Shown here one piece after another: positions 35,854-45,104 of a DNA stretch of 64,000 nt (positions are counted from its first letter, which is position 1; every line of letters starts with the position of its first letter). The position numbers and the translations under genes are program-made. The notes beneath the pieces were generated by a model. That model was not told where the DNA came from. It ran no database searches and was given only the letters and a program-made list of their open reading frames with translations. The DNA is taken from assembly GCA_002508705.1 (NCBI GenBank), contig DAYL01000029.1, positions 85,916 through 149,915 of the forward strand, written 5' to 3'. Origin of the DNA: Methanoculleus sp. UBA374. GTDB lineage: Archaea; Halobacteriota; Methanomicrobia; Methanomicrobiales; Methanoculleaceae.

Positions 35854-36648
35854 ATGGAAACGGATAGGAAAGAACCGGAAAGGGTCAAGAACGGAGTGCG
35901 AAGGTACTGGGACTACGGGAGCCGGTTCTACGACACGGCGCCGGGATCGGGCGGCGATGAGGAGAGACTCCTGTGGAAAGAGAATCTATCGCGGGCGATC
36001 GGGTCCGGGCCGAAGAAGATACTGGACGTCGGCACGGGAACCGGAGTCATCGCGCTGCTGCTGGCGGAGCTGGGCTACAGCGTCACCGGCGTCGACTTCA
36101 GCCGGGGGATGATGGAGGTCGCCAGGAAGAAGGCACTGGCCGGCGGTTCGGCCGTCAGGTTCCTGGAGGGCGATGTGGAGAACCTCCCGTTTGAGGACGG
36201 AACCTTCGACTGCGTCACCGCCCGGTATGTCCTGTGGACGATGGTCGACCCGGAAAAAGCGGTGCGGGAATGGGTGAGGGTCGTGAGGCCGGGCGGGACG
36301 ATCGTCATCATCGACGGCAAATGGGTCACGAAAGGCCTGCTTCCGAAGGTCTCTGCGGCGACCTACCACACCTACCGATTCGTCAGGTACGGTAAGAACC
36401 CCTTTACCTATGACTACACCGAAGACGTCAGCGCCGGCCTCCCGAACCCGCACGGGGTCGAGAAGGAGCAGATCGTCGCATATCTGTCCGGGGCCGGCGC
36501 GACCGGCATCACCGTTACCGACCTCGAGCCGATCAGGGTTGCACAGAGAAGACGGCTGCCCTGGTACATGAAATATGCCAATGATCACCCGACTTACCTG
36601 GTGTCGGGCATTACCCCGAAGAACCACGACGAGGATGATGAAACATGA
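35854..36648 (+). CDS. Class I SAM methyltransferase 1 of the uptake locus
   Basis: A 264-residue methyltransferase with motif I LDVGTGTGVIALLLAELG, acidic GVDFS at the end of strand 2, and motif FDCVTARYVLWTMVDPEKA. The first 40 residues include VRRYWDYGSRFYD, typical of small-molecule methyltransferases. It lies 12 bases after the ATPase and overlaps the second methyltransferase by ATGA. Related to methyltransferase 2 (shared RxVLWT and PGGT/EGGT segments). Substrate unknown; context suggests a chelator or metal-bound ligand. Confidence 0.88.
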   Translation: METDRKEPERVKNGVRRYWDYGSRFYDTAPGSGGDEERLLWKENLSRAIGSGPKKILDVGTGTGVIALLLAELGYSVTGVDFSRGMMEVARKKALAGGSAVRFLEGDVENLPFEDGTFDCVTARYVLWTMVDPEKAVREWVRVVRPGGTIVIIDGKWVTKGLLPKVSAATYHTYRFVRYGKNPFTYDYTEDVSAGLPNPHGVEKEQIVAYLSGAGATGITVTDLEPIRVAQRRRLPWYMKYANDHPTYLVSGITPKNHDEDDET

Positions 36649-37421
36649 CGTTAAGCGAGGACCAGATCAAGGGCGAGATCGCGAAACGATGGGATTACTC
36701 ATCGCAGCGGTACGACAACTATCACGGTCACGGCATCAAGAGCGATGAAGAGGTCGCCTTCTGGAAGGCGTTGTTTGAGCGGATCCTCCCCGGGGAGCGG
36801 CTGAACGTGCTGGACGTCGGGTGCGGCACGGGGGAGATCAGCCTGCTGCTTGCCGGGATGGGTCATACGGTGACGGGCATCGACCTCTCTGAAAAAATGC
36901 TCGATCGGGCCGCATCGAAAGCAAAGGCGATGGCGCAGGCCGGCCGCGGAGTCGACGCGAGGTTCATGATCGGCGATGCCGAGACCCCTCCCTTCGAAAA
37001 CAGCTCGTTCGACGCTGTCGTGACCAGACACGTGCTGTGGACGCTGCCGAACCCCCAGAACGCGGTAACCGGCTGGACACGGGCACTCAAGGAGGGGGGA
37101 ACGCTGGCGATCGTAGACAGCTTATGGAACGACGGCAGTCTGGAGACGCGCCTGCGCCGGAAGATCGGGGACTTCCTGATCCTGGTCGTCGAAAGGAACG
37201 ACATATCAAAGGACAGGTATTCGCCAGAACTGAACTCGACGTTACCCCACTCGAGAGGCATATCGGCGGATACGATCCGGGCGTACATGGAGAATGCCGG
37301 GCTACGGGGTATCGGGACGGAGAACCTGGCCGACCTGATCGAGATCCAGAAAAGGCACATGCCGTTTCGGTATAAGATCAGTTACAAGTACAATTACTAT
37401 GCTGTTTGCGGCACGAAATGA
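36645..37421 (+). CDS. Class I SAM methyltransferase 2 of the uptake locus
   Basis: A 258-residue paralogue of methyltransferase 1: KRWDYSSQRYDNY N-terminus, motif I LDVGCGTGEISLLLAGMG, GIDLS, and FDAVVTRHVLWTLPNPQNA. The two may form a heterodimer or methylate successive positions. The C-terminus is less conserved (MPFRYKISYKYNYYAVCG). It is followed by a 92-bp gap with a hairpin before the exporter-like ABC genes. Confidence 0.88.
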   Translation: MTLSEDQIKGEIAKRWDYSSQRYDNYHGHGIKSDEEVAFWKALFERILPGERLNVLDVGCGTGEISLLLAGMGHTVTGIDLSEKMLDRAASKAKAMAQAGRGVDARFMIGDAETPPFENSSFDAVVTRHVLWTLPNPQNAVTGWTRALKEGGTLAIVDSLWNDGSLETRLRRKIGDFLILVVERNDISKDRYSPELNSTLPHSRGISADTIRAYMENAGLRGIGTENLADLIEIQKRHMPFRYKISYKYNYYAVCGTK

Positions 37422-37479
37422 ACGATCGCGGGTTTCGGTAATCGCCGCCCGCATTTCCTACAACCTCACGGAGTGATTT

Positions 37480-37498
37480 CGCCGGACGACGTCCGGCG
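37480..37498 (+). terminator. GC-rich hairpin between methyltransferase and ABC genes
   Basis: Perfect 8-bp inverted repeat CGCCGGAC-GAC-GTCCGGCG. No T-run follows, so it may pause transcription or protect mRNA ends rather than end the operon. Confidence 0.4.
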
Positions 37499-37513
37499 CG
37501 AAAGGTGTACGGG

Positions 37514-39328
37514 ATGACTGAAGAGTCGAAGATCGTCGAAGAGTATACGAAGGTAGAATCCAGGCGCGGACTCTCGGTGACGAGCGGCGCCGGCCACATG
37601 CGGCTGTTCGACCCCCGGGTGCTGGCGATGGGCAGGGGAGAGTACGGCAGGCTGTGGAGCGTCATTGCGCTCGGCCTCCTGATCGCATCGAGTTACATAG
37701 CCCAGGGCGTTCTCATCGCGCTCATCATCGAGGCCGTCTTCTCCGGCAGGCCGATTGCCGGATCGATACCCCTCTTTGCCGGGCTGGCTCTCGTCATTGC
37801 CCTCCGGTGGGCGATGATCTGGGCCAACGACCGGGTAGCAGCCAGGGCCGCGACCAACATTGCCGTATCGCTCCGCCGGCGCATGTACCGCAAGCTGTAC
37901 GAACTCGGCCCGGGCTGGATGCTCACCCAGAAGAGCGGCGTCGTGCAGGCGACGATCGTCGACGGAGCGGAAGCCCTTCAGAACTATTACGGGCGGTTCC
38001 TGCCGCAGGTGATCGTGTCGTCCCTGGCAGGCCTCTCGATCATGGCGATCCTGCTCTACGTCGACGTGATCATCGGCCTCGTCGTCGGGGCGATGATGGT
38101 CGCCTCGCTGCTCCAGCCGCTCGCCATCTACCGGGGAGTCGGGTCCGGGATCCGCGTCTGGTTTGTCGCCATGCCGCGTCTCTTCGCGGAATACGTCGAC
38201 AACATCCAGGGCATCGTCACGCTGAAGTCGTTCAACGCCAGCGAGCGGCACGGCGAGCAGCTGTACCGGAAGACGAACACCCTGTACGATGCGGAGATCG
38301 GCATACTCAAGGATGAGGTCCTCTGGGGCGTGCCCCTGGGGCTGATCGCGGCGATAGGCGGCACGGTGGCTATCGTGATCGGCGCGTTGCGCATGGATGC
38401 AGGCAGCCTCTCGGCAGGAGGCCTGCTTTTCGTGCTCCTCCTGGTCAGGGAAGCGCTGCGGCCGGTGGCCGATCTCCGGCAGACGATCCACTTCTCGTTT
38501 GCAGGCATGGGCGCTGCCGAGGGGGTTCTCGATATCTTCGAGGCCGTCCCCCCTGCCCCCGCGCCGGCCGATCCCGTCGCCCCCAAGAAGCTGGAGCCGG
38601 CGATCGTCTTTGAGGGCGTCACGTTCCGGTACCGGGAAGGGGATGCTCCCGCCGTGGACAACCTCTCGTTTGCCGTGCAGCCCGGAGAAAAAGTGGCCAT
38701 TGTCGGCCGCTCGGGCAGCGGTAAAACGACGGTGACGTCGCTGTTGCTGCGGTTTTTCGATCCTCAGGAGGGGGTGATCCGGCTCGGGGGCGAGGACATC
38801 CGGCGCATCCGGCCGGAACACCTGCGTGCCATGTATTCCGTCGTGTCCCAGGACACGTACCTGTTTCACGGCACCGTACGCGACAACCTCCTGCTGGCAA
38901 AGCCGGGCGCCTCCCGGGAGGACCTGGAGAGCGCGGCCAGAACCGCTTTGGCCCACGAGTTCATCGCCGCGCTCCCCCGGGGCTACGATACCGTGGTGGG
39001 GGAGAGGGGCGTAAAGTTGTCCGGCGGCGAACGCCAGCGCATTGCCATAGCCCGGGCCGTCTTGAAGGGCGCACCCGTCCTCGTGCTGGACGAGGCGACC
39101 TCCAGCGTGGACGTCGCCAATGAATCCCTGATCCGGGAGGCTGTCGACCGGGTTTCCCGCGACAGGACGACCATCGTCATCTCTCACCGGCTCTCGGCCG
39201 TACGCGACGCCGACAGGATCTACGTGATGGAGAAGGGTCGGATGGTCGAGTCGGGGTCCCACACCGACCTCAGCCGCTGCAACGGCAACTACCACGCTCT
39301 GCTCATGGCCGAGGGGGAATGCGTATGA
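37514..39328 (+). CDS. ABC ATPase-permease fusion, subunit A of a YbtPQ/IrtAB-like pair
   Basis: A 604-residue half-transporter with the exporter fold: an N-terminal soluble stretch (1-45), six helices (about 50-330) and an ATPase domain (about 360-600) with Walker A GRSGSGKTT, signature LSGGERQR, Walker B VLVLDEATSSVD and H-loop ISHRLSA. All catalytic parts look intact. Its stop overlaps the next half-transporter (ATGA), so they probably form a heterodimer. YbtP/YbtQ and IrtA/IrtB use this fold to import metal-siderophores; export is equally possible. The start is the ATG at 37514; a GTG lies three codons earlier. Confidence 0.88.
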   Translation: MTEESKIVEEYTKVESRRGLSVTSGAGHMRLFDPRVLAMGRGEYGRLWSVIALGLLIASSYIAQGVLIALIIEAVFSGRPIAGSIPLFAGLALVIALRWAMIWANDRVAARAATNIAVSLRRRMYRKLYELGPGWMLTQKSGVVQATIVDGAEALQNYYGRFLPQVIVSSLAGLSIMAILLYVDVIIGLVVGAMMVASLLQPLAIYRGVGSGIRVWFVAMPRLFAEYVDNIQGIVTLKSFNASERHGEQLYRKTNTLYDAEIGILKDEVLWGVPLGLIAAIGGTVAIVIGALRMDAGSLSAGGLLFVLLLVREALRPVADLRQTIHFSFAGMGAAEGVLDIFEAVPPAPAPADPVAPKKLEPAIVFEGVTFRYREGDAPAVDNLSFAVQPGEKVAIVGRSGSGKTTVTSLLLRFFDPQEGVIRLGGEDIRRIRPEHLRAMYSVVSQDTYLFHGTVRDNLLLAKPGASREDLESAARTALAHEFIAALPRGYDTVVGERGVKLSGGERQRIAIARAVLKGAPVLVLDEATSSVDVANESLIREAVDRVSRDRTTIVISHRLSAVRDADRIYVMEKGRMVESGSHTDLSRCNGNYHALLMAEGECV

Positions 39329-41121
39329 GCCACGAGCACCACGGTGATCACAGCCTGCCCGTCGGCCGGGTATTCCGGAAAGTCCGGGTCATAGATCGCC
39401 TGCTGGGCACATACCGGCTGCCCCTGCAAAAAGTACGGATCGCCAGCGTGATCATACAGACGCTCGGCATACTGGCGGCATTGGCCGGCGCATACCTGGT
39501 GGGCGCGGTGCTCACGGGAGCCGCGATCGCCGATCAATGGATGACGATCACCCTGCTTGTCCTCTTCACCGTCATGCAGTTTATTCTCTCGAATGTCAAC
39601 ATCTACTGGTCCCACGTCATAGCCTTCCGATCGCTTGCTGAAATCCGCAAAGCGCTGTACAAGAAACTCGACAAACTCGCGCCCGCATACGTGATCGAGC
39701 GGCGATCGGGGGATCTGGCGAGATCGGCGCTTTCCGACGTCAACCTGCTCGAACTCTACATCGCACACACGCTGCCGGAATTTTTGCAGGCGATCGTGGT
39801 GACTCCCATCACGCTGCTCGTCATCGGGGCGATCCACTGGAGCCTCATGATTGCACTGGCACCGTTCCTCGTTGCCGCGGTGACCGTACCCGACTGGTTC
39901 GCCCGGCGGGCGGAGGAGCAGGGCCGGGAGTATCGGGCGTCCGCAGGGGAGATGAGCGCGGACGTGATCGACGGCGTGCAGGGCCTCCGGGAGATCGTGA
40001 CCTTCGGGGCCATGGAGCAGGCGACAAAACGGCTGGACACCGGCCAGCAGCGATACTCGGACGCATACGTCTCCTATGAAGGCCGCAGCGGCCTGGAGCG
40101 CGGGTCCGGCGACGCCCTGCTGGCGGCGGGGATGATCGTCACGGTCGCGCTGGGCGGGTGGCTGACGACGCAGGGGCACATGGATATGGCGTTGTATCCG
40201 GCCGCCACGGTCCTTGCGGCGATGGCGTTCATGCCCGTCATGCACCTGATGAACATCGCCCGGCAGCTGAGCCAGACGTCCGCCGCGGCCGAACGAGTCA
40301 TGGACATAATGAACACGCAGCCCACGGTGATCGACCGTGTCGCGTCCCCGCCCGGAGGGCCGATCGTTCCGACGATCAATTTCGAGGACATCCGTTTTCG
40401 TTATGCTCCGAAGCTGCCCGAAGTGCTGAGGGGAGTGACGTTCGGGGTGTCGCCGGGAGAGACCGTCGCCCTGGTGGGCTGCTCCGGCGCCGGGAAGTCG
40501 ACGTGTACCTACCTGCTGCTGAGACTCTGGGACCCGACGGCCGGCTCCGTCAGGGTCGGCGGCCACGACATCCGCGACTTCCCGCAGGAATATCTTCGGG
40601 GCATGATCGCCTACGTCCCGCAGGACGTTTATCTCTTCAACATCTCCGTGAGGGAGAATATTCGCATCGGTCGCGGCGACGCCACGGACGCCGAAGTTGA
40701 AGATGCGGCTCGTCGAGCCTTCGCTCTCGACTTCATCACGGCGCTGCCCGACCGGTGGGACACGGTGCTTGGGGAGCGGGGGGCCACGCTGTCGGGCGGA
40801 CAGCGGCAACGCATCGCGATCGCGAGGGCGTTCCTGAAGGGCGCTCCCATACTGGTGATGGACGAGGCCGTGTCCAGCCTGGATACCGAGTCGGAGATGA
40901 ACGTTCGCAAAGCCGTCAGGGAGGTCAGCCGGGGGAGGACGACACTCATTGTGGCGCACCGGCCCTCGACGATCCGGTCTGCCGACCGGATCATCATGCT
41001 GGAAGAGGGGCAGGTTGCGGAGACAGGGTGGTTCGATGAATTGATGGAGAGCGGCGGGGCCTTCTCCCGCTTGATGGCGTCTCAGGTCGAGATTGCGCAG
41101 CCGGTAGATGGAGCGCCGTAA
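39325..41121 (+). CDS. ABC ATPase-permease fusion, subunit B of a YbtPQ/IrtAB-like pair
   Basis: A 598-residue half-transporter: a His-rich N-terminus (SHEHHGDHS), six helices (about 45-320), and an ATPase domain with Walker A GCSGAGKST, signature LSGGQRQR, Walker B ILVMDEAVSSLD and H-loop VAHRPSTI. The Walker B is followed by the catalytic Glu in both subunits. The His-rich start could bind metal ions, which would suit a metal-related substrate. Last gene of the apparent uptake operon. Confidence 0.88.
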   Translation: MSHEHHGDHSLPVGRVFRKVRVIDRLLGTYRLPLQKVRIASVIIQTLGILAALAGAYLVGAVLTGAAIADQWMTITLLVLFTVMQFILSNVNIYWSHVIAFRSLAEIRKALYKKLDKLAPAYVIERRSGDLARSALSDVNLLELYIAHTLPEFLQAIVVTPITLLVIGAIHWSLMIALAPFLVAAVTVPDWFARRAEEQGREYRASAGEMSADVIDGVQGLREIVTFGAMEQATKRLDTGQQRYSDAYVSYEGRSGLERGSGDALLAAGMIVTVALGGWLTTQGHMDMALYPAATVLAAMAFMPVMHLMNIARQLSQTSAAAERVMDIMNTQPTVIDRVASPPGGPIVPTINFEDIRFRYAPKLPEVLRGVTFGVSPGETVALVGCSGAGKSTCTYLLLRLWDPTAGSVRVGGHDIRDFPQEYLRGMIAYVPQDVYLFNISVRENIRIGRGDATDAEVEDAARRAFALDFITALPDRWDTVLGERGATLSGGQRQRIAIARAFLKGAPILVMDEAVSSLDTESEMNVRKAVREVSRGRTTLIVAHRPSTIRSADRIIMLEEGQVAETGWFDELMESGGAFSRLMASQVEIAQPVDGAP

Positions 41122-41567
41122 AACCGGGCGCCGGTATTTATCAGAGGGTCATCCCGGAATATTCCGTAAGTCAGCAGGTCTATCGCTATCGGGGCATTGA
41201 CGTGCCGGGTTTCCTCCATCGCCGCCATTCCGCGAATCCGGGACCGTTGAGAACACCCAGCCCTGGTATTCCAATTGTTTCCAGAGATGCCTTCTCGACA
41301 AAGGAGGGTGCGGAGTTCTTCGACCCGGGTTCGAAGATGGAAAGGGACACGATCCATCCGTGGGGGAGATCTCCCCGTCTGGCTCTCTCACTCCAGAGAT
41401 TAAAAAAAGGAGGTATAAATCCTCCAGAACGGTACCTACTATTAAGAGAATGGATCGCAGATTTTGCCCGCCAGGGATGCGGTCGGGTCGTATCCCGCCG
41501 GGATATCCCTGGTCTGCCGGTCCCCCATACGGAAGAACAGAGCAATGCGTGTCCGGAGAACATCCTC
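41122..41567 (+). other. Region upstream of the histidine kinase
   Basis: 446 bp. Frames are open on both strands, but nothing looks like a conserved protein. The kinase promoter lies at 41409-41425; the sequence before it may contain the terminator of the ABC operon. Confidence 0.5.
41409..41425 (+). promoter_or_regulatory. TATA box inside a perfect dyad
   Basis: GGAGG-TATAAAT-CCTCC: the TATA box is the loop of a perfect 5-bp inverted repeat. A protein bound to the dyad would block TBP. It is the nearest promoter candidate for the kinase gene, about 150 bases before its ATG. Confidence 0.5.
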
Positions 41568-44033
41568 ATGGCAGATGATCGTGAAACGCGGCGGCAACCG
41601 ACTTCAGCAGGGATATCTGAATTGACGGCTGATGCGGACGGGTATCGGGCCCTGTATATGAGCGAGACCCTGAGCGGACCGCTGAGGGTGCTGTTGATCG
41701 GGGAGAGCCCCGGCGACTCCCGGCGCATCCGGGAGATGCTCGGGGAATGCGGGAGCGAGATTGAACTGGTGCACTGCGAACACCCCGAAAACGGGCTTGC
41801 CGCGATATCGGAGGGGGGCGCTGGAGTCGTGCTCTTTAACCTCGACCTCCCGGGCGGCCGCGGGACGGCGGTCTTTGACCGGCTGCGGGAAGCGGCGCCC
41901 GATACCCCGATCATCGTGCTGACCGCGGAAGGCGACGATCCCGCCGTACTCCGTGCGATGCAGCGTGGCGCGCAGGATTACCTGGTCAAAGATAAGATGG
42001 ATGCGGAGTTGCTCTGTCGGGCCGTCAGGTACGCGAAGGAGCGTGTGCAGGCGGAACGTGCGCTCCAGCACTCGGAAGCGATGTACCGCAGGCTGGTCGA
42101 GAACCTCAACGAGGGTGTCCTCACCGTGGACAGGGCCGGTATCATCACCTTCGCAAATCCGCGTATGGAGGAGATCCTCGGTTATCCGGCGGCGCGCCTG
42201 GTCGGGTTGCCGGTCGCCGGATTCTTCGATCCCGCAGGCGTTCCCGACCCGGCCGCAAAGAACCCGTTCTGCCGGGGGATCGATCAGGGGCGTGAGTTCG
42301 AACTGGATCTCCGCCATAGCGACGGGAGATGCGTCCACGTGCTCGCGGTCACGTCGCCGGTCGTCGACGCCGCCGGCGCTTTCGGGGGCTGTATTGCCGG
42401 GATTCTCGATATTACCGGCAGGAAGCGGGCGGAAGAGGCGCTCAGGCGGAGCGAGCAGAAATACCGGTTCGTCGTGGAGAGCCTCAGCGAGGGGATCTGG
42501 GTGTCCGATCCGGATGCCTGCACGTCGTTTGTCAACCCCCGGATGGCGGAGATGCTCGACTATGCCCCGGAAGAGATGATTGGGACGCCGCTTTATTCAT
42601 ACCTTCCTCCTTCCTGTGTTGCCGTGATGCAGGACCGCCTGCGTCGCCTGAAGGGCGGCAGCCGGGAACAGTTCGAGTGCGACTTCGTCCGGAAGGAGGG
42701 CTCCCGCATCACCGCACTGGTGTTTGTGTCCCCGTTCACCGACGGGTCCGGCCGGTTCCGGGGCTCGATTGCCAGCGTGATGGATATCACCGAGCGCAAA
42801 CGTGCCGAAGAAGAGATCCGGGTCCGGAACAAGCAACTCATGGTACTCAACCGGATCATCAGTGTCTCTGCCTCCTCCCTCTCCCTTGCCGAACTCCTGG
42901 AGGAGTCGCTCGATAAGACGCTTGAACTGATGGGTCTCCACGTCGGCATCGTCTATATGCTCGATGCCGAGCGCAAAAGGGCCCTGCTGCAGTATCAGCG
43001 TGGCGTGCCGCCGGCGTATATGCCTCAAAACCGCATCCTCCGGGTCCATCACTGGCCGTTCAACTTCATCTTCATCGCAGGCCAGCCCCGCTACATCGAG
43101 CGGCAGTCCGACCAGAACGCCATCGAGGCGGGGCTGCTCGAAGAGCTCGAAGTCTCGGCGCTCGCGTGTATCCCTCTCATCGCCGAATCGGTCGTTGTCG
43201 GGGCGGTCTATGTGGCGAGCAGGGAAAAGGAGTCCTTCTCTCGCGAAGAGAGGACGCTCCTTGAGACGATAGGTAAAGAGATCGGGTCGGGCATCCTGAA
43301 GGGCATGCTCCACAAGAAACTGGAAGCGGCAAACCGGGAGGCGAACCTCTACCTCGACATCATGACGCACGACATCAAGAATGCCGAGAACGTTTCCAGC
43401 CTCTACGCCGATCTCCTCCTCGAGACGCTCGGGGAAGAGGCTGCACCGTATGCCCGAAAGTTCCAGAGCAGCATCCGCAAGAGCGCCGAGATCATCGGCA
43501 ACGTCACCACGATCCGCCGCATCCATCATGATTCGCCCGATATCGGGCCGGTCGACCTTGGCGCCGTCATCCGGAAGGAAGCGGCGGCCTTCCCGGGTGT
43601 TACGATTGAGTTCGGCGGCGCCTCCTGTCAGATCTGGGGGGACGACCTCCTCCCGGAAGTGTTCACGAACCTCATCAGGAATGCCGTCAGGTTCGGCGGA
43701 TCGGGTGTCAGGGTCGCCATTCGGGTAGAAGAGTATGACGGCGAGAGCGTGCTGGTCTCGGTCGAGGATACCGGGCCGGGCATCCCGGACGGGATGAAGG
43801 AGTCGATCTTCCACCGGTTCGAGCGCGGGCGGGTCGATGGGTGCGGCGACGGGCTCGGGCTCTTCATCGTCCGCACTCTCATCGAACGCTACGGCGGCAC
43901 TATCCGGGTGGAAGACCGGGTCGAGGGGCGGCCGGATCTCGGCGCGGCGTTCCGGTTTACCCTCCGTGAAGTTCTCCCCTCCGGGGACGACGAAGACGAC
44001 GACGAGCGCCCGGACGGGGAGGAGGGCGGGTAA
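41568..44033 (+). CDS. Sensor histidine kinase with degenerate receiver, two PAS and a GAF domain
   Basis: An 821-residue soluble kinase. A receiver-like domain (about 38-155) has lost the phosphoacceptor: Asn91 stands where Asp is expected (LFNLDLP), and the acidic pair is IGES rather than xEDN; Thr119 and Lys141 are kept. PAS1 about 170-285, PAS2 about 297-410, GAF about 430-580, then DHp with His601 (MTHDIKN) and a HATPase domain with N-box NLIRNAVRF, G1 DTGPGIP and G2 GDGLGL. The acidic C-terminal tail (EDDDERPDGEEGG) is unusual. No membrane helix. No response regulator is adjacent. The start with CCGGAG upstream is preferred over an open extension of 122 residues. Confidence 0.87.
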   Translation: MADDRETRRQPTSAGISELTADADGYRALYMSETLSGPLRVLLIGESPGDSRRIREMLGECGSEIELVHCEHPENGLAAISEGGAGVVLFNLDLPGGRGTAVFDRLREAAPDTPIIVLTAEGDDPAVLRAMQRGAQDYLVKDKMDAELLCRAVRYAKERVQAERALQHSEAMYRRLVENLNEGVLTVDRAGIITFANPRMEEILGYPAARLVGLPVAGFFDPAGVPDPAAKNPFCRGIDQGREFELDLRHSDGRCVHVLAVTSPVVDAAGAFGGCIAGILDITGRKRAEEALRRSEQKYRFVVESLSEGIWVSDPDACTSFVNPRMAEMLDYAPEEMIGTPLYSYLPPSCVAVMQDRLRRLKGGSREQFECDFVRKEGSRITALVFVSPFTDGSGRFRGSIASVMDITERKRAEEEIRVRNKQLMVLNRIISVSASSLSLAELLEESLDKTLELMGLHVGIVYMLDAERKRALLQYQRGVPPAYMPQNRILRVHHWPFNFIFIAGQPRYIERQSDQNAIEAGLLEELEVSALACIPLIAESVVVGAVYVASREKESFSREERTLLETIGKEIGSGILKGMLHKKLEAANREANLYLDIMTHDIKNAENVSSLYADLLLETLGEEAAPYARKFQSSIRKSAEIIGNVTTIRRIHHDSPDIGPVDLGAVIRKEAAAFPGVTIEFGGASCQIWGDDLLPEVFTNLIRNAVRFGGSGVRVAIRVEEYDGESVLVSVEDTGPGIPDGMKESIFHRFERGRVDGCGDGLGLFIVRTLIERYGGTIRVEDRVEGRPDLGAAFRFTLREVLPSGDDEDDDERPDGEEGG

Positions 44034-44094
44034 AGCCTCCCCGGGGCGACCCGCCTATGGGAGGGGAGTCAAAGGCATCAGCGGTTCTGGATTG

Positions 44095-44955
44095 TCAGAC
44101 AAGCGGGTCCGGCTGCCGTTCCCCGAGCGCCGGGAGACTCGTGGGTTTGATCAGCACCCCCTCGCTGCTCCGGCGGATCTTTTCGAGGACCAGGTCCTTT
44201 GCCTTCGCCGTGAGAATAAAGATCGGGATTGAGATACCGGCCTGCAGAGAAGCGTTCCGGCCGACAATCTCCCTGACGGTCTTCGAGGCGCAGGCGGTCA
44301 TCATGTCCGCCGAGGCGGCGAATACCTCTGCTTCGTCCGGGGTCAGCCCCGTGACGTGAACCCCGAAGATGACGGCGTCCGGATAGAGCCTCCGGATATT
44401 CTTTGCATCCTCGGCCCGCGCGACCGTCACCGCAACGCTGCTATACCCCAATTCGTAGGCACGTTCGACGCCGGCGGCCTGGTCCAGGCGTGCGTGGGCC
44501 TTATCGATCACAACCCCGCCGCTCTCCTCGATTCGCCGGATCACTTCCGGGTAAGGGGTTGTTGCGACGAGACCGGACATTCTCCCGCCGATCCCCTGTA
44601 CGAGGGCGGGTGTTGTCACGATGACGGTCCCGGCACCGTCGCAGGCAAGGACGACCGCATCGATAAATCCGGCAAAAAGACCGAAACTCAGGATCTCGGA
44701 CGCCCCGAACCCGACGAACTCCCGGGTGTCCAGCACCTCCCGCTCCGGCGTACACATCCCCCAGGTCTTGATGCGGTTCTCGATGTTTGCTTTCACGGCG
44801 TCTTTCGTGATTTCAGGAACGGGAAGGGCAAACCGTTTTGCAAGGGGGCATTCTTTTATCCGCGCTTCGCCGACCTCGACGACCTCTCCCCCGCGAATGA
44901 CGATGCGGCTCCTCCCGATCGCTTCTATAATATGTTCGTCACGTGCCTCTGTCAT
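44095..44955 (-). CDS. Methanogenesis marker protein 8 (DUF2099)
   Basis: A 286-residue protein that matches the methanogenesis marker 8 family, found in nearly all methanogens but of unknown function. Recognisable stretches are KECPLAKRF, IKTWGMCTPEREV, LACDGAGTVIVTTPALVQGIGGRMSGLV and GVHVTGLTPDEAEVF. The start at 44955 (MTEARDEHII) is chosen over an open extension of 48 residues to 45099. It is a monocistronic gene between the kinase and a small membrane-protein gene. Confidence 0.88.
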   Translation of the reverse strand: MTEARDEHIIEAIGRSRIVIRGGEVVEVGEARIKECPLAKRFALPVPEITKDAVKANIENRIKTWGMCTPEREVLDTREFVGFGASEILSFGLFAGFIDAVVLACDGAGTVIVTTPALVQGIGGRMSGLVATTPYPEVIRRIEESGGVVIDKAHARLDQAAGVERAYELGYSSVAVTVARAEDAKNIRRLYPDAVIFGVHVTGLTPDEAEVFAASADMMTACASKTVREIVGRNASLQAGISIPIFILTAKAKDLVLEKIRRSSEGVLIKPTSLPALGERQPDPLV

Positions 44956-45104
44956 GATAGGATGCCTGCCTGTAGGGGTATCCGTTTCCCGGTTTAAAAA
45001 GCTCGGTCCCGCGGCCAAATTGACCGGTTGATCCCCCCGAAAATTGCCGTCAATTATTGCCGCATCGCCAAGGAGTATCGTCGAACCCGGCATAACCACC
45101 TATT

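Noticed and set aside
37466-40959. Two very long minus-strand frames opposite the ABC ATPase-permeases
   Set aside because: His/Arg/Asp-rich nonsense composition; the plus-strand frames carry complete ABC motifs.
41202-41567. 122-residue N-terminal extension of the histidine kinase
   Set aside because: It crosses the TATA box and shows no domain character; the ATG at 41568 has a ribosome site.
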